The notes: generated from the sequence alone by a model not told the origin. A stretch of 64,000 nucleotides of DNA from Schizochytrium sp. CCTCC M209059 (GCA_000818945.1 KN805374.1:177609-241608), one strand, 5' to 3'. Shown: positions 47,157 to 57,486, counted from the stretch's first letter. Program-made: numbers and translations.

Positions 47157-48086
47157 ATGGAGCGGCCCGTGGAGATCCATGCGTGGCACGAAGAGCACAA
47201 GGCCCAGTTTGCGCCGCCAGTATGCAATAAGCTCATGCACAAGGGCCAGCTCTCGGTCATGTTCGTCGGCGGCCCGAACACGAGGGAGGATTTCCACCTC
47301 GAGGACGGCAGCGAGTTCTTTTGGCAGATCAAAGGCAGGATGGAGCTGCCGACAATTCAAAAGGGAGAACGCAAGCTTGTCAAGATCGAAGAGGGCTTTG
47401 TTTTCCTGCTGCCTTCGCGCGTTCCGCACTCTCCGCAACGGCCCGTCAGTGACTCGCTCGGCCTCGTCATTGAGCGCGAGCGTCTTCCTGAAGAAAATGA
47501 CGCTCTCCGCTTTTACACAGATTTTGCAACGTGCGATCGCAAGCTTTGGGAGAGGTACTTTCACTGCCAGGACCTCGGCAAGGACCTGGTTCCCGTCATC
47601 AATGCTTGGAAGGCGTCCGAAGAAAGTAAGACGCGCGAACCCACGCAGGATGCCCTTCCTGCGGAACGTGCAATTGTCGAAAACGAACAGATTGAGCTCC
47701 CTGAGCCGTTTCACCTCATGACTTGGGTTCGTGATCACGACAAGGAGCTCTCCGAGGATGGCGCGCTTTTGCCACTCTTTCCGGGCCACCCGGACGCAGA
47801 ATTCAAAATCCAAGTCGAAGGCGCCCGTTCTCCGGACTCGCCTGCTTCCAGCGAATGGCTCGCGCCACCCACCACTACTCTCGAGACCCTTTTAATCCAG
47901 CTCGTCGGGTCCTCGCTTATCGAGGTCGAGGCGCTGGACCAAAGCACAACGAAATATGAACTCACCGAGGGCGCAGTCTTTGTCCTCAAAGCGGGAGATC
48001 GCTTTCGTTCGTCGCGCGCTGCGGATGCTCGCATGATGCGACTTTACCAAGATCCGCGCGGCAACCGCCTCCACAACAGCGCATAA
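47157..48086 (+). CDS. HAAO: 3-hydroxyanthranilate 3,4-dioxygenase
   Basis: A 309-residue single exon from ATG 47157 (MERPVEIHAW). The cupin core matches the family closely: VMFVGGPNTREDFHLEDGSE (34-53), then the FLLPSRVPHSPQRP region (83-96). Iron ligands are H47, E53 and H91; R43, R95 and E106 are the substrate and oxygen-site residues, with the same spacing as in the bacterial enzyme. The second half is a degenerate cupin-like domain, as in the animal-type (about 290-residue) enzyme. Reaction: opens 3-hydroxyanthranilate to 2-amino-3-carboxymuconate semialdehyde, the step of the kynurenine pathway that leads to quinolinate and NAD; cytosolic. The gene is divergent from the fusion-gene array with a long leader, and no other kynurenine gene is seen nearby. 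Confidence 0.95.
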   Translation: MERPVEIHAWHEEHKAQFAPPVCNKLMHKGQLSVMFVGGPNTREDFHLEDGSEFFWQIKGRMELPTIQKGERKLVKIEEGFVFLLPSRVPHSPQRPVSDSLGLVIERERLPEENDALRFYTDFATCDRKLWERYFHCQDLGKDLVPVINAWKASEESKTREPTQDALPAERAIVENEQIELPEPFHLMTWVRDHDKELSEDGALLPLFPGHPDAEFKIQVEGARSPDSPASSEWLAPPTTTLETLLIQLVGSSLIEVEALDQSTTKYELTEGAVFVLKAGDRFRSSRAADARMMRLYQDPRGNRLHNSA

Positions 48087-48191
48087 GACAAGAAAAGTTC
48101 GGTTTTCCCCCCGGAAACTTGCAAAAGGACACCATCGACGTCATCTCCCACGTCTCCTTTCTTCTTGGTTTTTCTTCTCTTGTACTCGGCG

Positions 48192-48231
<40 letters not shown>

Positions 48232-48465
48232 GCTCGCTCGCTCTCTTGTTGAATTTCTCTGTGAAAAAGATCTCCATCGTTGACCATTTTTAACTGTATG
48301 AAAAGATCGTGAGCTTGCCTGATATGTGTTGAGATCGAAATCATCCTCGTTCCGTGCCACGCATGTATGTATGTACGCTGCGCGACAAGAGCCGGCAAGC
48401 TGGCTCAAGCAACGCTGTTAGACAGACGCAGAGTCCGACAGCGTATTCAAGGTAGCTTCGAAGGG
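48087..48465. other. Convergent intergenic region with (CT)n tract
   Basis: Between the dioxygenase and LRR-protein stops. Contains an uninterrupted CT run at about 48195-48228. No gene. Confidence 0.6.
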
Positions 48466-50376
48466 CTAAAAAGTGGATGATGAGGATGACGAGGACGAAG
48501 AGGAGGAGTTTGCAGGCCACAAGCCACCAAAACCTGACATAATCTCCTCTTGCAGGTGAGGGTCGATGTTACCCCAGTGACTCGGGTCGAATCCCGGCGG
48601 CGCAAGCTGCGCGGGATCAGCATCAACGTGCGGAGTCGCTCCGGGTCCTAGTCCCGGCATCAATGGAGGAAGTTGCTCTTGATGGACGTGTTGCGCATTC
48701 GCATGAACCGCAGCAGCGTGAAACCCAGGAGGAGGTAATCCGATTAATCCAGCAGACGGGCTTGGATCTCGACTCAAAGAAGTCGCGATCGATGACTGCG
48801 CCTCGTCTACGGCTGCCGGCGGCGGTGCAAAGTTCCAGCCCAAATTCATCGGTGCCGCCTCGACAAAAGACGGCAAGGCCTGATGCAAGCCCATCGTGGT
48901 CGCGGCTGTAACGGAGCGGATAGGAGGATTGATTTCTCCTATGATGGCGTCATTCCTATTCAGCATCGTTTCTTGATGTTCGCTAACTTGATTTGTAGCA
49001 GGAACAACTTGAACGCTATTGTCGACACTCGGTGGCCCCAGTACGAGACCCTCGATTGATTGCACAAAAGGATGCAGCTGCACATACTGTGTGAACTGAG
49101 GCGACTCCGTCGCAGAACACAAAGCATCCTCAAGCGCAAGCTTTTTCAAATGGCGGTCGCCCGCCAGAGCGCGGCCCAGGAGCTCGAGTTCTGTTTCAGT
49201 CACTACGAGCGAGCACAGCGTCAGCTCCTCGAGGCGCGAAGCGCCCAAAGCCAAGGGCTGCAAAAGCTGATTCAGCGATCCCATCCTTGTCGTTGCCGCT
49301 GCTTCGACCATGACCACCACGTCTGCCTTGTCGATCGCGGCATCGGCAGCGGGCGGTCGCGGAAAGTCACCAACTGTGAGCGCACGCAAGCTCGCATGTT
49401 CTTGCACAATCTTGGCGACGGAGCCAACAAAGGCTTCGTCGAGATCGCAATGCAAAAGAGCCAGACGCGCAAGTGGGGTCTGGTTGGACGCTAACGCAGA
49501 CGCGAGTCGTTCGGCTCCTTCATGATTCATGCGATCCAGCGTCAGCTCGCGCAACGAAGATGCAAAGGAGAGGGTTCGGTAGATGGCTGTAGGGCCCCGT
49601 GCGCCATGGCGGTTACCGGCAAGGTTGAGCTTGCGCACGCGAGCTTTGAGCCACTTGCTCTCCTTCAGCTTTTTGCAGAGCGCGCGCACGCCATTTCCGG
49701 TCGACTCTGTGAAGCTGAGATCAATTTCCTTGAGACCTGAGTTGAAGCGAAGAGCGTCTGCCAGAAGCTCGCACCCTTGGTCGCCAATTGGATTGTGGCT
49801 CAAATTGAGCTTGCTTACTGAGCGATTACCCTTGAGTGCCTCGGCCAGAACGTGCACGTGTTCGGGGCCAAAGTCGCGGCGGCTCAGGTCCAAGGAGGTG
49901 CCGCCGCTGCGTACCATTTGATGCAAACTCTGTATGAGAGAAGGATCCAGATTTTTTGCTCTGGCGGCAGTATTTGCGGCATCTGCCTGCTTGCCCTGTT
50001 TGCTTCTGCCACCAAAATGACCCGTTTGCTGTTGCCCAGAGCCCTGGTATCCATTGCTCGAAAGGGAACGCTGCCGGCGGGATTCTTGCGATGTACGCGA
50101 CTTGGCGCTCGCGCTGCTGTGGCCGTTGGTCGAAGAAGTAGCAACGGAACCGCTCGATGCTGATCCTCCTTGCATTCCGGGAGGTCCGCCACTGTGTTTG
50201 CGACTGCGTCCGGGCTTGCCAACGTTTTGGCTGGCGTGAAAGCCATCGCCTTTGCTGTTGCTGGAATTGTTGTTGCCAGGGCCAGACTCGTGACGCGGGA
50301 GGCCCTTCTTCTTATGTCCTGGTGCATGCGTCCACGCAGGCACTGGGCCGGACGCAACGGTTTGGGATCGCTGCAT
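48466..50376 (-). CDS. Leucine-rich-repeat (RNase-inhibitor-like) protein with disordered flanks
   Basis: A 636-residue single exon from ATG 50376 (MQRSQTVASG). Residues 1-150 are Ser/Gly/Gln-rich and basic. Residues about 150-420 hold RI-type LRRs, recognised by repeated LxxLxLxxNxIGxxGxxxLAxAL patterns: SVSKLNLSHNPIGDQGCELL, GLKEIDLSFTESTGNGVRAL, RKLNLAGNRHGARGPTAIY, LRELTLDRMNHEGAERLA. The C-terminal 200 residues are Pro/Ala/Gln-rich with PPGF motifs (LPPPGFH, APPGFDP) and end in ten serines before TF. Family knowledge: LRR solenoids act as protein-binding scaffolds. There is no signal peptide or membrane helix, so a cytosolic or nuclear location is expected. The specific function is unknown. 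Confidence 0.82.
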   Translation of the reverse strand: MQRSQTVASGPVPAWTHAPGHKKKGLPRHESGPGNNNSSNSKGDGFHASQNVGKPGRSRKHSGGPPGMQGGSASSGSVATSSTNGHSSASAKSRTSQESRRQRSLSSNGYQGSGQQQTGHFGGRSKQGKQADAANTAARAKNLDPSLIQSLHQMVRSGGTSLDLSRRDFGPEHVHVLAEALKGNRSVSKLNLSHNPIGDQGCELLADALRFNSGLKEIDLSFTESTGNGVRALCKKLKESKWLKARVRKLNLAGNRHGARGPTAIYRTLSFASSLRELTLDRMNHEGAERLASALASNQTPLARLALLHCDLDEAFVGSVAKIVQEHASLRALTVGDFPRPPAADAAIDKADVVVMVEAAATTRMGSLNQLLQPLALGASRLEELTLCSLVVTETELELLGRALAGDRHLKKLALEDALCSATESPQFTQYVQLHPFVQSIEGLVLGPPSVDNSVQVVPATNQVSEHQETMLNRNDAIIGEINPPIRSVTAATTMGLHQALPSFVEAAPMNLGWNFAPPPAAVDEAQSSIATSLSRDPSPSAGLIGLPPPGFHAAAVHANAQHVHQEQLPPLMPGLGPGATPHVDADPAQLAPPGFDPSHWGNIDPHLQEEIMSGFGGLWPANSSSSSSSSSSSTF

Positions 50377-50496
50377 CACGCGAGACTCTTTCGTGATCGT
50401 GATCGCGAGAGAAGCACCAACGATTCCGCGCTTGCCGTCAGTTGACCAGCCAGCCAGCCAGCCAGCCAGCCAGCTAGCTGGCTAGCTAGCTAGCTA

Positions 50497-50566
<70 letters not shown>

Positions 50567-51553
50567 CAGCTAGCCCGCCAGCCGCCAAGGCAGGAGACTT
50601 CGTTACAAGTTGCCTTGCTAGTATGCTCGCTCACTGCGCCGCCAACGAGTTCGTTCTGTATTGCTGCAACAGTGTTTGTTGTTTCTTCTTCTTGCGTGCC
50701 GACCGTCACCGCCGCGGAGGCCCGCTCCGTAGTCCTGCGCCTCGAGCTCGTCGCGCCTGCACGCGCGTGCGCGTTAGGCCTCTGCAGGCTCCGCCCAAAG
50801 CGCAGGCAACAATCGGGATGTCCATGAAGAAGCAGAAGAATGAAGGAAAGTGAAGACCCTCTCAACTGCTAAGCCAGCGCTCCCACATGTACCTGCTGGC
50901 ACGAACAAAGGTCACGGAGCACCGGCGCCTCGGCCCATGCCCCCCACCCCGATCTCTGCATATGCATGGCGCTATATGACCACCAGAAACGCCTCCAAAA
51001 CGCCACAAATACCCCCCCCCCCCCTTATATAATACCATCTTACAGCGACCGCTAAAATGGGTTGCGCAAAATGTGTCAAAAATGAGTTGCGCGGCGAGCG
51101 AGAAAAGGGGTTGCGCAGGGTGAGGGACGAGGATCCTGCACTGAAGCGAAGAGGCGGCTGCGGCAGGTGAGGTTGAAGCTGCAGAGCCGGAGGCGGAAAA
51201 GCTGCGGAGCATGAGCCTCGGGCCAGCCAAGGGCCGTGGAAGCAGAGAAGCCGAGAGTTTTTTTGGATGGCAGTGAAGACGGCAGTAAAGACACGAAACT
51301 CGTACGGCGATCAGGGGCTCTGGCGGCACAGCGCAAAAACGTTCCTCCTTCGCAAGAAAACAGCCCTCCGCGTGCGTGCTTGCTCGACTCGCAAAAGAAA
51401 AGCTCGAGTTGGGCTCAAAGGAAGGGAAATTGGGTTTGAAGAAAAGAAGCAACTGCATTCAGAAACCGATAAAGGAAACTCGCAACATCGCAATTCTGAT
51501 CTTCTCCTTGCGTACGTGTGCCCAACGTTGCAATCGACGTTGGTCTTGAAGCA
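50377..51553. other. Divergent intergenic region
   Basis: Between the LRR gene start (-) and the FRG gene start (+). Besides the compound microsatellite it holds a C-run at about 51008-51022. Cys/Leu-only frames are repeat artefacts; no gene supported. Confidence 0.5.
50449..50570. repeat. Compound tetranucleotide microsatellite (CCAG)n(CTAG)n(CTTG)n
   Basis: Three successive tetranucleotide runs, the longest being CTTG/GCTT units over about 65 bp, upstream of the LRR gene. Confidence 0.92.
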
Positions 51554-53173
51554 ATGGAAAGCGAAGCGGATCCAAAAGCAAAGCTCACGGTAGGTGCTAC
51601 GTCCACAATCGCAGCCGCTCAATCGTTGGAAAGTGATAACTGTTTATCAGGAAAGGTAAATGACACCGCGCAAAGAGAAGCCCAAAATGTCGTAGTTAGT
51701 GTTGAAGAAAATGAAGCGTCCCGCGTCAAGCTCAAACGAAAACGCGAGGCCGGAGATCATGATGACGAATCGGACGCTGAGCAAGATGCAAAGCTTCGAA
51801 AAACAATACAAACAGGGTTTGGTCTCGGTACGAACAGAAACGGAAGCTTTTCGCTGGGCTTGACATACTCGCGAGAAAGGAGAGATGCGGCAACGATCCA
51901 TGTAGCCTCGCCCAAGCTTCGCGGAAACATGGACGCGCTGCACAGCGATGCCGGGACTGGGCGTACACAGGATCTTTTACAAGCTCTCGAGGCCTTGCGC
52001 AAGGCTACCGACGAGGTAGACTACGATATGCGTCAAAATGACCAAAGACGCCTGCTGGTCAAGGAACTAGCGTACGAGATGGACCGCCTTCATTATTCCA
52101 TGAATCTACCACGAGTGACCGCTGGAATCGTCAATCCGCCCATGGGGGATACCATTGTAGCTCGTACATGGCCGGAGCTTCTTCGATCTCTGGACCTCAA
52201 CTCTTGGGACGCCTGGCGCGGCGCCTTTCGTTCACCATTTGTCTTTCGAGGGCTTCCTGATCGAAGTTTTCGTCTTAAAACCTCACTGCAGCGCTTGGGT
52301 CATGGCATTGGATCAGCCATGGAACGCAAAACAGAAAAGGCCATCTTGCGTAGCTTCCGAAACTACTCGCACGGAGCCTTGCCCCCAAGGTCGACACTCT
52401 TTGAGTGGCTGACTTTGGCTCAGCACCACGGCTGTCCAACCCGCATGCTGGACTTCTCGTACTCTCCCTTGGTCGCGCTGCACTTCGCCACGAGCGACCC
52501 TACTTTTGACGGCGAGGACGGCGTCGTATGGTGCGTCCAACCACGCAAGTGTCTACATGCTAGCGAAATGTACAATGATCTGTACCGTAAATGGAAGCAA
52601 CAGACTCATGACTCGTACTGGTCTGTTGCGCGCATTGATCAACTCAACAGCCTGCTTACGTATGCTTCGCGACTGGACCCAGTCGAGGTGGCCTCCGCCG
52701 CGCAATCGAGAACAAACTTTGACAATGCAGTGAGTACTCTACCCAGTGCCATGGCGGCCGCAGCAGCGGCGGGCGCATCTGCGGGCGCTGCTGCAGCGCT
52801 CGAGCAGGACGACGTGGGTTTCATTGTCAAAATGTTGGACAGATTGCAGGTTCTCGGCGATGCCTTGGTCTTTGTCGAGGCCCCTGCACTCCATCAACGA
52901 GTCATCAATCAAAATCATGTCTTTGCGTTCATGTCGGACAGCAAAAAGACCACGGATCAGTGGCTTGAGGATCACTGTGCGCAGGGAACCCATCGCAAGA
53001 TCATCATTGCCAAGCATCTCAAAGTTGAAGTGCGACATCGATTGAATAACTTTGCCGTGACCGAACGCTTGCTCTTCCCGGGGCTTGATGGCACGAGCAA
53101 ATGGCTGAAAAAATTCTACACTGCGTCCAGAGCGGCACCGGTGTCGCCCAGCAGCAACATGACATCCCCATAA
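51554..53173 (+). CDS. FRG-domain protein
   Basis: A 539-residue single exon. I chose ATG 51554 (MESEADPKAK); the frame opens slightly upstream without an ATG. The first 200 residues are charged and include an NLS-like KLKRKRE stretch. The FRG domain follows: PFVFRGLPDRSFRLKTSLQR near residues 227-246 gives the name-giving F-R-G, and WLTLAQHHGCPTRMLDFSYS, then PLVALHFA, near 284-311 match the family QHxGxPTRLLDWTxxPLxALxFA signature. An alanine-rich insert (about residues 395-415) splits the C-terminal part of the domain. FRG domains (DUF1833-like name avoided; Pfam FRG) are widespread in bacteria, often in phage-defence or mobile contexts, and sporadic in eukaryotes; biochemical activity is not established. 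Horizontal origin is possible but untested. Confidence 0.8.
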   Translation: MESEADPKAKLTVGATSTIAAAQSLESDNCLSGKVNDTAQREAQNVVVSVEENEASRVKLKRKREAGDHDDESDAEQDAKLRKTIQTGFGLGTNRNGSFSLGLTYSRERRDAATIHVASPKLRGNMDALHSDAGTGRTQDLLQALEALRKATDEVDYDMRQNDQRRLLVKELAYEMDRLHYSMNLPRVTAGIVNPPMGDTIVARTWPELLRSLDLNSWDAWRGAFRSPFVFRGLPDRSFRLKTSLQRLGHGIGSAMERKTEKAILRSFRNYSHGALPPRSTLFEWLTLAQHHGCPTRMLDFSYSPLVALHFATSDPTFDGEDGVVWCVQPRKCLHASEMYNDLYRKWKQQTHDSYWSVARIDQLNSLLTYASRLDPVEVASAAQSRTNFDNAVSTLPSAMAAAAAAGASAGAAAALEQDDVGFIVKMLDRLQVLGDALVFVEAPALHQRVINQNHVFAFMSDSKKTTDQWLEDHCAQGTHRKIIIAKHLKVEVRHRLNNFAVTERLLFPGLDGTSKWLKKFYTASRAAPVSPSSNMTSP

Positions 53174-53521
53174 GATTGTCGCAACTTCTAGATACTTGCG
53201 AACGATCGAGAAACAATTAAATCAAGCCATGGAAGGTGGAAGTAAAATCAATTTCTTTCAGTCCAAGGCAATCCTTGTGGTTTACGTACATGTGCACGTC
53301 TTGTTTTCCGTTGCATATTGAAATGTAGCGAGAACGACCATTTTCTCTCCTTCTTTTCGCTCCTTGCGTTCTCGTCGTGGGCCTTGCCAACGTCTCACTC
53401 ACTGAGTATGAGAACGCTCTTGTTGCGCGGGTGGTTGATTGGCTGTTTGGTAGGTAGGTAGGTAGGTAGGTAGAGTAGTGGGTTAACGAATCGCGCAAGG
53501 TTGGCTGCTTGCGTCTTCTGT
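53174..53521. other. Convergent intergenic region with (GTAG)n
   Basis: Between FRG (+) and amine oxidase (-) stop codons. GTAG tetranucleotide run at about 53450-53474. No gene. Confidence 0.6.
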
Positions 53522-55789
53522 CTACTTGACGTGACTCGCAGCAGACGCCTCCTTCATCTCTGGTTTTAAAGTTGGCGTCATTGTTGCTTTTGTCGTCGGC
53601 ACTGTCGCTAGCTGTCTTGATTTCGTTGCGATATCCTTTGCTGGTAGCGCTGGAGGGGTAAAGCTAAAGTTGTGAACGATGTAGCGACGGAGATACGCCA
53701 CGGAAAGCTTTTCAAGTGGCTTTTTGCGCGGACGTGGCACGGCGAGTCGGCCCGACGCAGAGGCCACGGCGCCGAGTCTGCGAAGAACATTATCGCGTAC
53801 AGACTGGCCGGCCGCGGCGTGGTCCTCGACAACTTCATCGGGCGTGGCGCTGGAAAAGGATTCTTCGTTTCGTGCCAGAAGCGAGGCAATATGTCGCGCC
53901 TCGCGGATACCACTCATGAAAGCACCGTGCACTGTAGCAGGATAGTACTTGTTTGTTGCTTCTCCAGCGAAAAAGAGACGAAAGTCGGCGTGCGCTTCTG
54001 TCACAGGACTTGCAGCGACTGGGGCCGCCAGCAAATCGTAGTCCTCTTCGGAAGCGTCGAGTCCAACGTAGCTGTAAGAGCCACGCGCGTATGGGTCGGC
54101 ACGCCATCGTGTGACAAGAAAGTCCTTTGGCGTTGCAACTGCTTCCGTTCCATAAAGAAGACCAAGAACCTCCAGGACCTCGTCAAGGACGGTCTGGTCG
54201 GCTTTGCGCTCGAGTGCCTCGGCCGTGCGGCCCGAAACGAGGGCAATGAGGACGGGCGCGCCACAAGCCTGCGAGGCGTCCCAAAACATGGGATAGTGAC
54301 CACGCTTTTCGCTCGCATAGGCAATGAGGGAGCGTTCTGACCAAAAGACGGAATCAAAGACCATGACGACTTTGTTGAGAACACCAAAGCTTAATCGCGA
54401 AATGGCTGCATATTTTTCCTCGGGCAGCGCGGGTTCGAAGGTAATTTTGTTGGCCTTGAGCACACCGAGCGGAACGGTGACGAGGCATGCATCGGCATGG
54501 AAGACCTCGCCAGCTTTAGTCGTCACAGCGCACGCGGGGCCCTTGGATGCGTCGGTCGTTTGGCCGTATGCAATTGTTGCGACAGGGGCGGCCTTGCGAA
54601 TGTCAATGCCGTACTGGAGGTTCTCAGCAATGGACCCAATGCCGCCCTGCACCATACAATGTGCGCCTGAAAAGCTAAATTCGTCGTCTGCATCCCAGTC
54701 CTCGTTACTCACGGTGTCGAGGTTGCTGCTAAGCGAGTACTCAAGGTACGACATGTTCCATTCGAGCGCTCGTCGCTGCGACGGGGTAAGCTCTGGGACA
54801 ACCACTTCAAGCGCACGATCAAGTGCGTCTTGGAGGGAGATGCTTCGAGGGGCATTAGGCGCGGCACCCCCCAGGAAAGAGCTGCTGCCGGCGGCGGTGG
54901 CAGCAACAGCTTCTGTAGTAGCGGCAGCATCGGCAGTGGTGCTGGACGGGACGTTTGCCGGGGCATTCGCGTCCGGACTTGCATGTGAACTAGCGTCAGA
55001 CGAGACGTCGGCGTCTGCGTCTGCGTCTGCGTCTGCATCGGTCTCATTGGCGCGGTGGTCGCGTTCCCTATCGCGTTCTTGGTCCATTTCGTGTTTGATG
55101 AGCACGAGCGAGAGAGCCTTTGCACCGCCAAGACGACGCGAACGACGCGTAGGCTCAACGCCCTGCTCGCGTTCTCCGACTCGCTGTTTTTTGCTGCCCG
55201 CACGACGGCGGTCTGCGAGCCGGCGCGCGTTTGGATGCCGCGCGGGATTGCGTCGCTGCATCGCGGCGGCTTCGAGGGCCTCATTGAAGATGTCTTCGGC
55301 CATTCGGTCATCGGGGCGTCCCATCTCGCGACCGTTGGCGTCGAAAAGAACGCTATCCTCTTGTTTGTAGAGCTCTTTGTGGTATCGCTGCGCGAGCTGA
55401 GCGACGGGATTGTCGTCGATGCCATGAATGAAACTGGCCCCAAGGTCCGCGCGTGCGACGCCATTGGCGAGTGGGGCCACGTGCACACGACCGCCCACGC
55501 GGTCGCGTGCCTCAAGCACGATGACCTCGAGCCCGCGATGACGGAGCTCTTGTGCAGCAGCGAGGCCTGCGAGGCCCGCGCCCACCACCACGACTGTTCC
55601 CAGGTGGCGGGACTTTGCGTGCGCTTGTCGTAGCCGTCGTTTTTTACTGCGATTCTCCGCAGACCTCATTTCTTGCCTGCGCCGTTTATCCTGAGCATCT
55701 TGCGCGCGCCGCAGCGCGTCGGGCGCCCCGCTCGCGAGCGCCCGCGTCGCGCGTTTCGACGCTTCGCGCTGGCGCCTGCGGAGCCTCAT
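53522..55789 (-). CDS. Flavin-containing amine oxidase (polyamine oxidase / LSD1-like)
   Basis: A 755-residue conservative model from ATG 55789 (MRLRRRQREA), the most upstream in-frame ATG. The frame stays open to about 56290 through an Arg/Lys/Glu microsatellite, so an earlier start through an intron cannot be excluded. FAD-binding Rossmann motif VVVVGAGLAGLAAAQEL, then EARDRVGGRV and LGASFIHG. Substrate/FAD parts: VTVPLGVLKANKITFEP, RWRADPYARGSYSYVG, and a C-terminal FFAGEATNKYYPATVHGAF motif that contacts FAD. A non-conserved insert with Asp-Ala dipeptide repeats (near 54990-55040) separates the first FAD motif from the rest. No SWIRM or tower domain is seen, so polyamine oxidase is more likely than histone demethylase. 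Reaction: FAD-dependent oxidation of secondary amines with H2O2 release. The very basic N-terminus may target the nucleus. Confidence 0.82.
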   Translation of the reverse strand: MRLRRRQREASKRATRALASGAPDALRRAQDAQDKRRRQEMRSAENRSKKRRLRQAHAKSRHLGTVVVVGAGLAGLAAAQELRHRGLEVIVLEARDRVGGRVHVAPLANGVARADLGASFIHGIDDNPVAQLAQRYHKELYKQEDSVLFDANGREMGRPDDRMAEDIFNEALEAAAMQRRNPARHPNARRLADRRRAGSKKQRVGEREQGVEPTRRSRRLGGAKALSLVLIKHEMDQERDRERDHRANETDADADADADADVSSDASSHASPDANAPANVPSSTTADAAATTEAVAATAAGSSSFLGGAAPNAPRSISLQDALDRALEVVVPELTPSQRRALEWNMSYLEYSLSSNLDTVSNEDWDADDEFSFSGAHCMVQGGIGSIAENLQYGIDIRKAAPVATIAYGQTTDASKGPACAVTTKAGEVFHADACLVTVPLGVLKANKITFEPALPEEKYAAISRLSFGVLNKVVMVFDSVFWSERSLIAYASEKRGHYPMFWDASQACGAPVLIALVSGRTAEALERKADQTVLDEVLEVLGLLYGTEAVATPKDFLVTRWRADPYARGSYSYVGLDASEEDYDLLAAPVAASPVTEAHADFRLFFAGEATNKYYPATVHGAFMSGIREARHIASLLARNEESFSSATPDEVVEDHAAAGQSVRDNVLRRLGAVASASGRLAVPRPRKKPLEKLSVAYLRRYIVHNFSFTPPALPAKDIATKSRQLATVPTTKATMTPTLKPEMKEASAASHVK

Positions 55790-57309
55790 ATTCGCCCGCT
55801 CGCCCGCCCGCCTCCGCTTGGCTTTCCTCTGCTCCTCGCTTCGCTCTGCGTCTCCCTGCACGGCGCCTACCGGCTGCCCAATCGCCGCGCTGGCGGGGCT
55901 TCCCTCGCCCTTCGCCGCCTCGCCGTTTCTGCGCTGCTGCTCCGCGCTCTCGAGCGCCGTCCCGGCGTTGTTGTGCGCCTCCTCTTCTCCTTTCTCCTTT
56001 CTCCTTTCTCCTTTCTCCTTTCTTCTTCTTCTTCTTCTTCTTCTTCTTCTCCTCCTTTTTCTCCTTCTTCTTCTTCTCCTTTGACCTGGCTGGGACCCTC
56101 GCGGCCGGGGCTGGGCTGGGCTCGCCTGCTCTGGCCTCGCGCGGCGGAGCTTGGCCTTCGGCGCAGAGCAGAGAGCGGCGCACAGCAGACGACGCTCGGA
56201 CTGCAGGCGCGCGGCCTCGTCGTCCCGCGGGTTGCTGGCAATCGAGGCTGGGGACGCCGCGGACTCGGCGCGCTTCTTGTGCTTCTCCAAGTTCTTGTTC
56301 TTCGGACTCTTCGAAGGGGAAAGGGCCTCTTCTTTCCGCCTCTGCTGGCTGCCTTCCGGCCGAGGGTTTTCCTTCTCCGACAGCGGCTGAGGCGGAGGCC
56401 TTGTTGCTCTCGCGCGGCTTGCTGTCGCTCTTCAAGTTGCTCGTCTTCTTCTTGTTCTTCTCTTTCGACGTTTCGACTTTGGCGTTACAATTTTCATCGT
56501 CTCGAAAAAGCAGCGACAGCGAGTGGGGTGGGGTGGGGAGTCAAGACGCAAGTGAGACGAGGCTCGTGAGCGAGAAAAGCGAGCAAGAAGTTAAAGCGAA
56601 GCAATAGCCCGCGACCGTGGATACGGTCAGTTATTTTTGAAGCACATGGTTCTTCTCTCCAAAACAAGGTCGAATGGGAGATTTAGAAGCGAATTTTCTT
56701 CAGGAAGCCTCCAAAGTATAGCCCCCACCCCAAACTGTTCTTAGCAAGCGCACTAGGTACTTACTACAATGGTAAGATTTTATAAACGTAGATGGAGATT
56801 TGAGAAAAGCCTATAGTCCCATCGCGAAATCCGGCGATAAAAAGCGTATACCTCGGGTTTTGCGTTTCATCCTCGCCGGGGCTTTTTATTTTGGTTTTTC
56901 ATTTTTTAGACCTGTGTACTATAGGCCTATACTTCGGCAGCATGATTTCTTCGTCATCCTACAAGTCAAGAAACAGCGCTGAGGCCCCACGTCTTTGGTG
57001 GACAGACGATGCTCGTTTTCCCGCATGGTAACAATTTCGTGTCTAATTTTTATTTTATTTTTTACAAACCTTGTTCATCCCCCCTTCGGAGGCATGCCAG
57101 GCAAAGATCGTTAACTTCCTCGTTGCCATCATGAAAATATCGTGCCGCTACCGCAGCAGCAGCAACCTTTAGCGACAGCGATTGCGAGACTCTCGGCATC
57201 CGCGCCAACGCCAACGCCGCTAGCTGGGCTCAAAGAGGTCCACGTTCCGAGGCGGCGTTGCGGAGGTTATTCCGAATTTACTCCCCACCTTAACTCGTGC
57301 ATCATGATC

Positions 57310-57318
57310 TATATATAT
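57310..57318 (+). promoter_or_regulatory. TATA-like element upstream of NDUFS7
   Basis: TATATATA about 190 bases before the NDUFS7 ATG. A candidate core promoter element by composition and position only. Confidence 0.3.
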
Positions 57319-57486
57319 AGACTTCGGATAAACGGGAAAACTCATCTTTAAGGCGGTCACGCGCAGACTGCAGGCGGCGGCGCGAAGCCGCAGAGTTGTA
57401 GAGTGCAAGCGCGCGTAGCAGCCGCACCAGCAGCGCCGCAAAGCCGCGACGGGGAGGAGCGCAGCGCAGACAGAGTCGAGACAAAG

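Noticed and set aside
50503..50865. Cys-Leu-Ala repeat protein upstream of the LRR gene
   Set aside because: Pure translation of the CTTG/GCTT tetranucleotide array.
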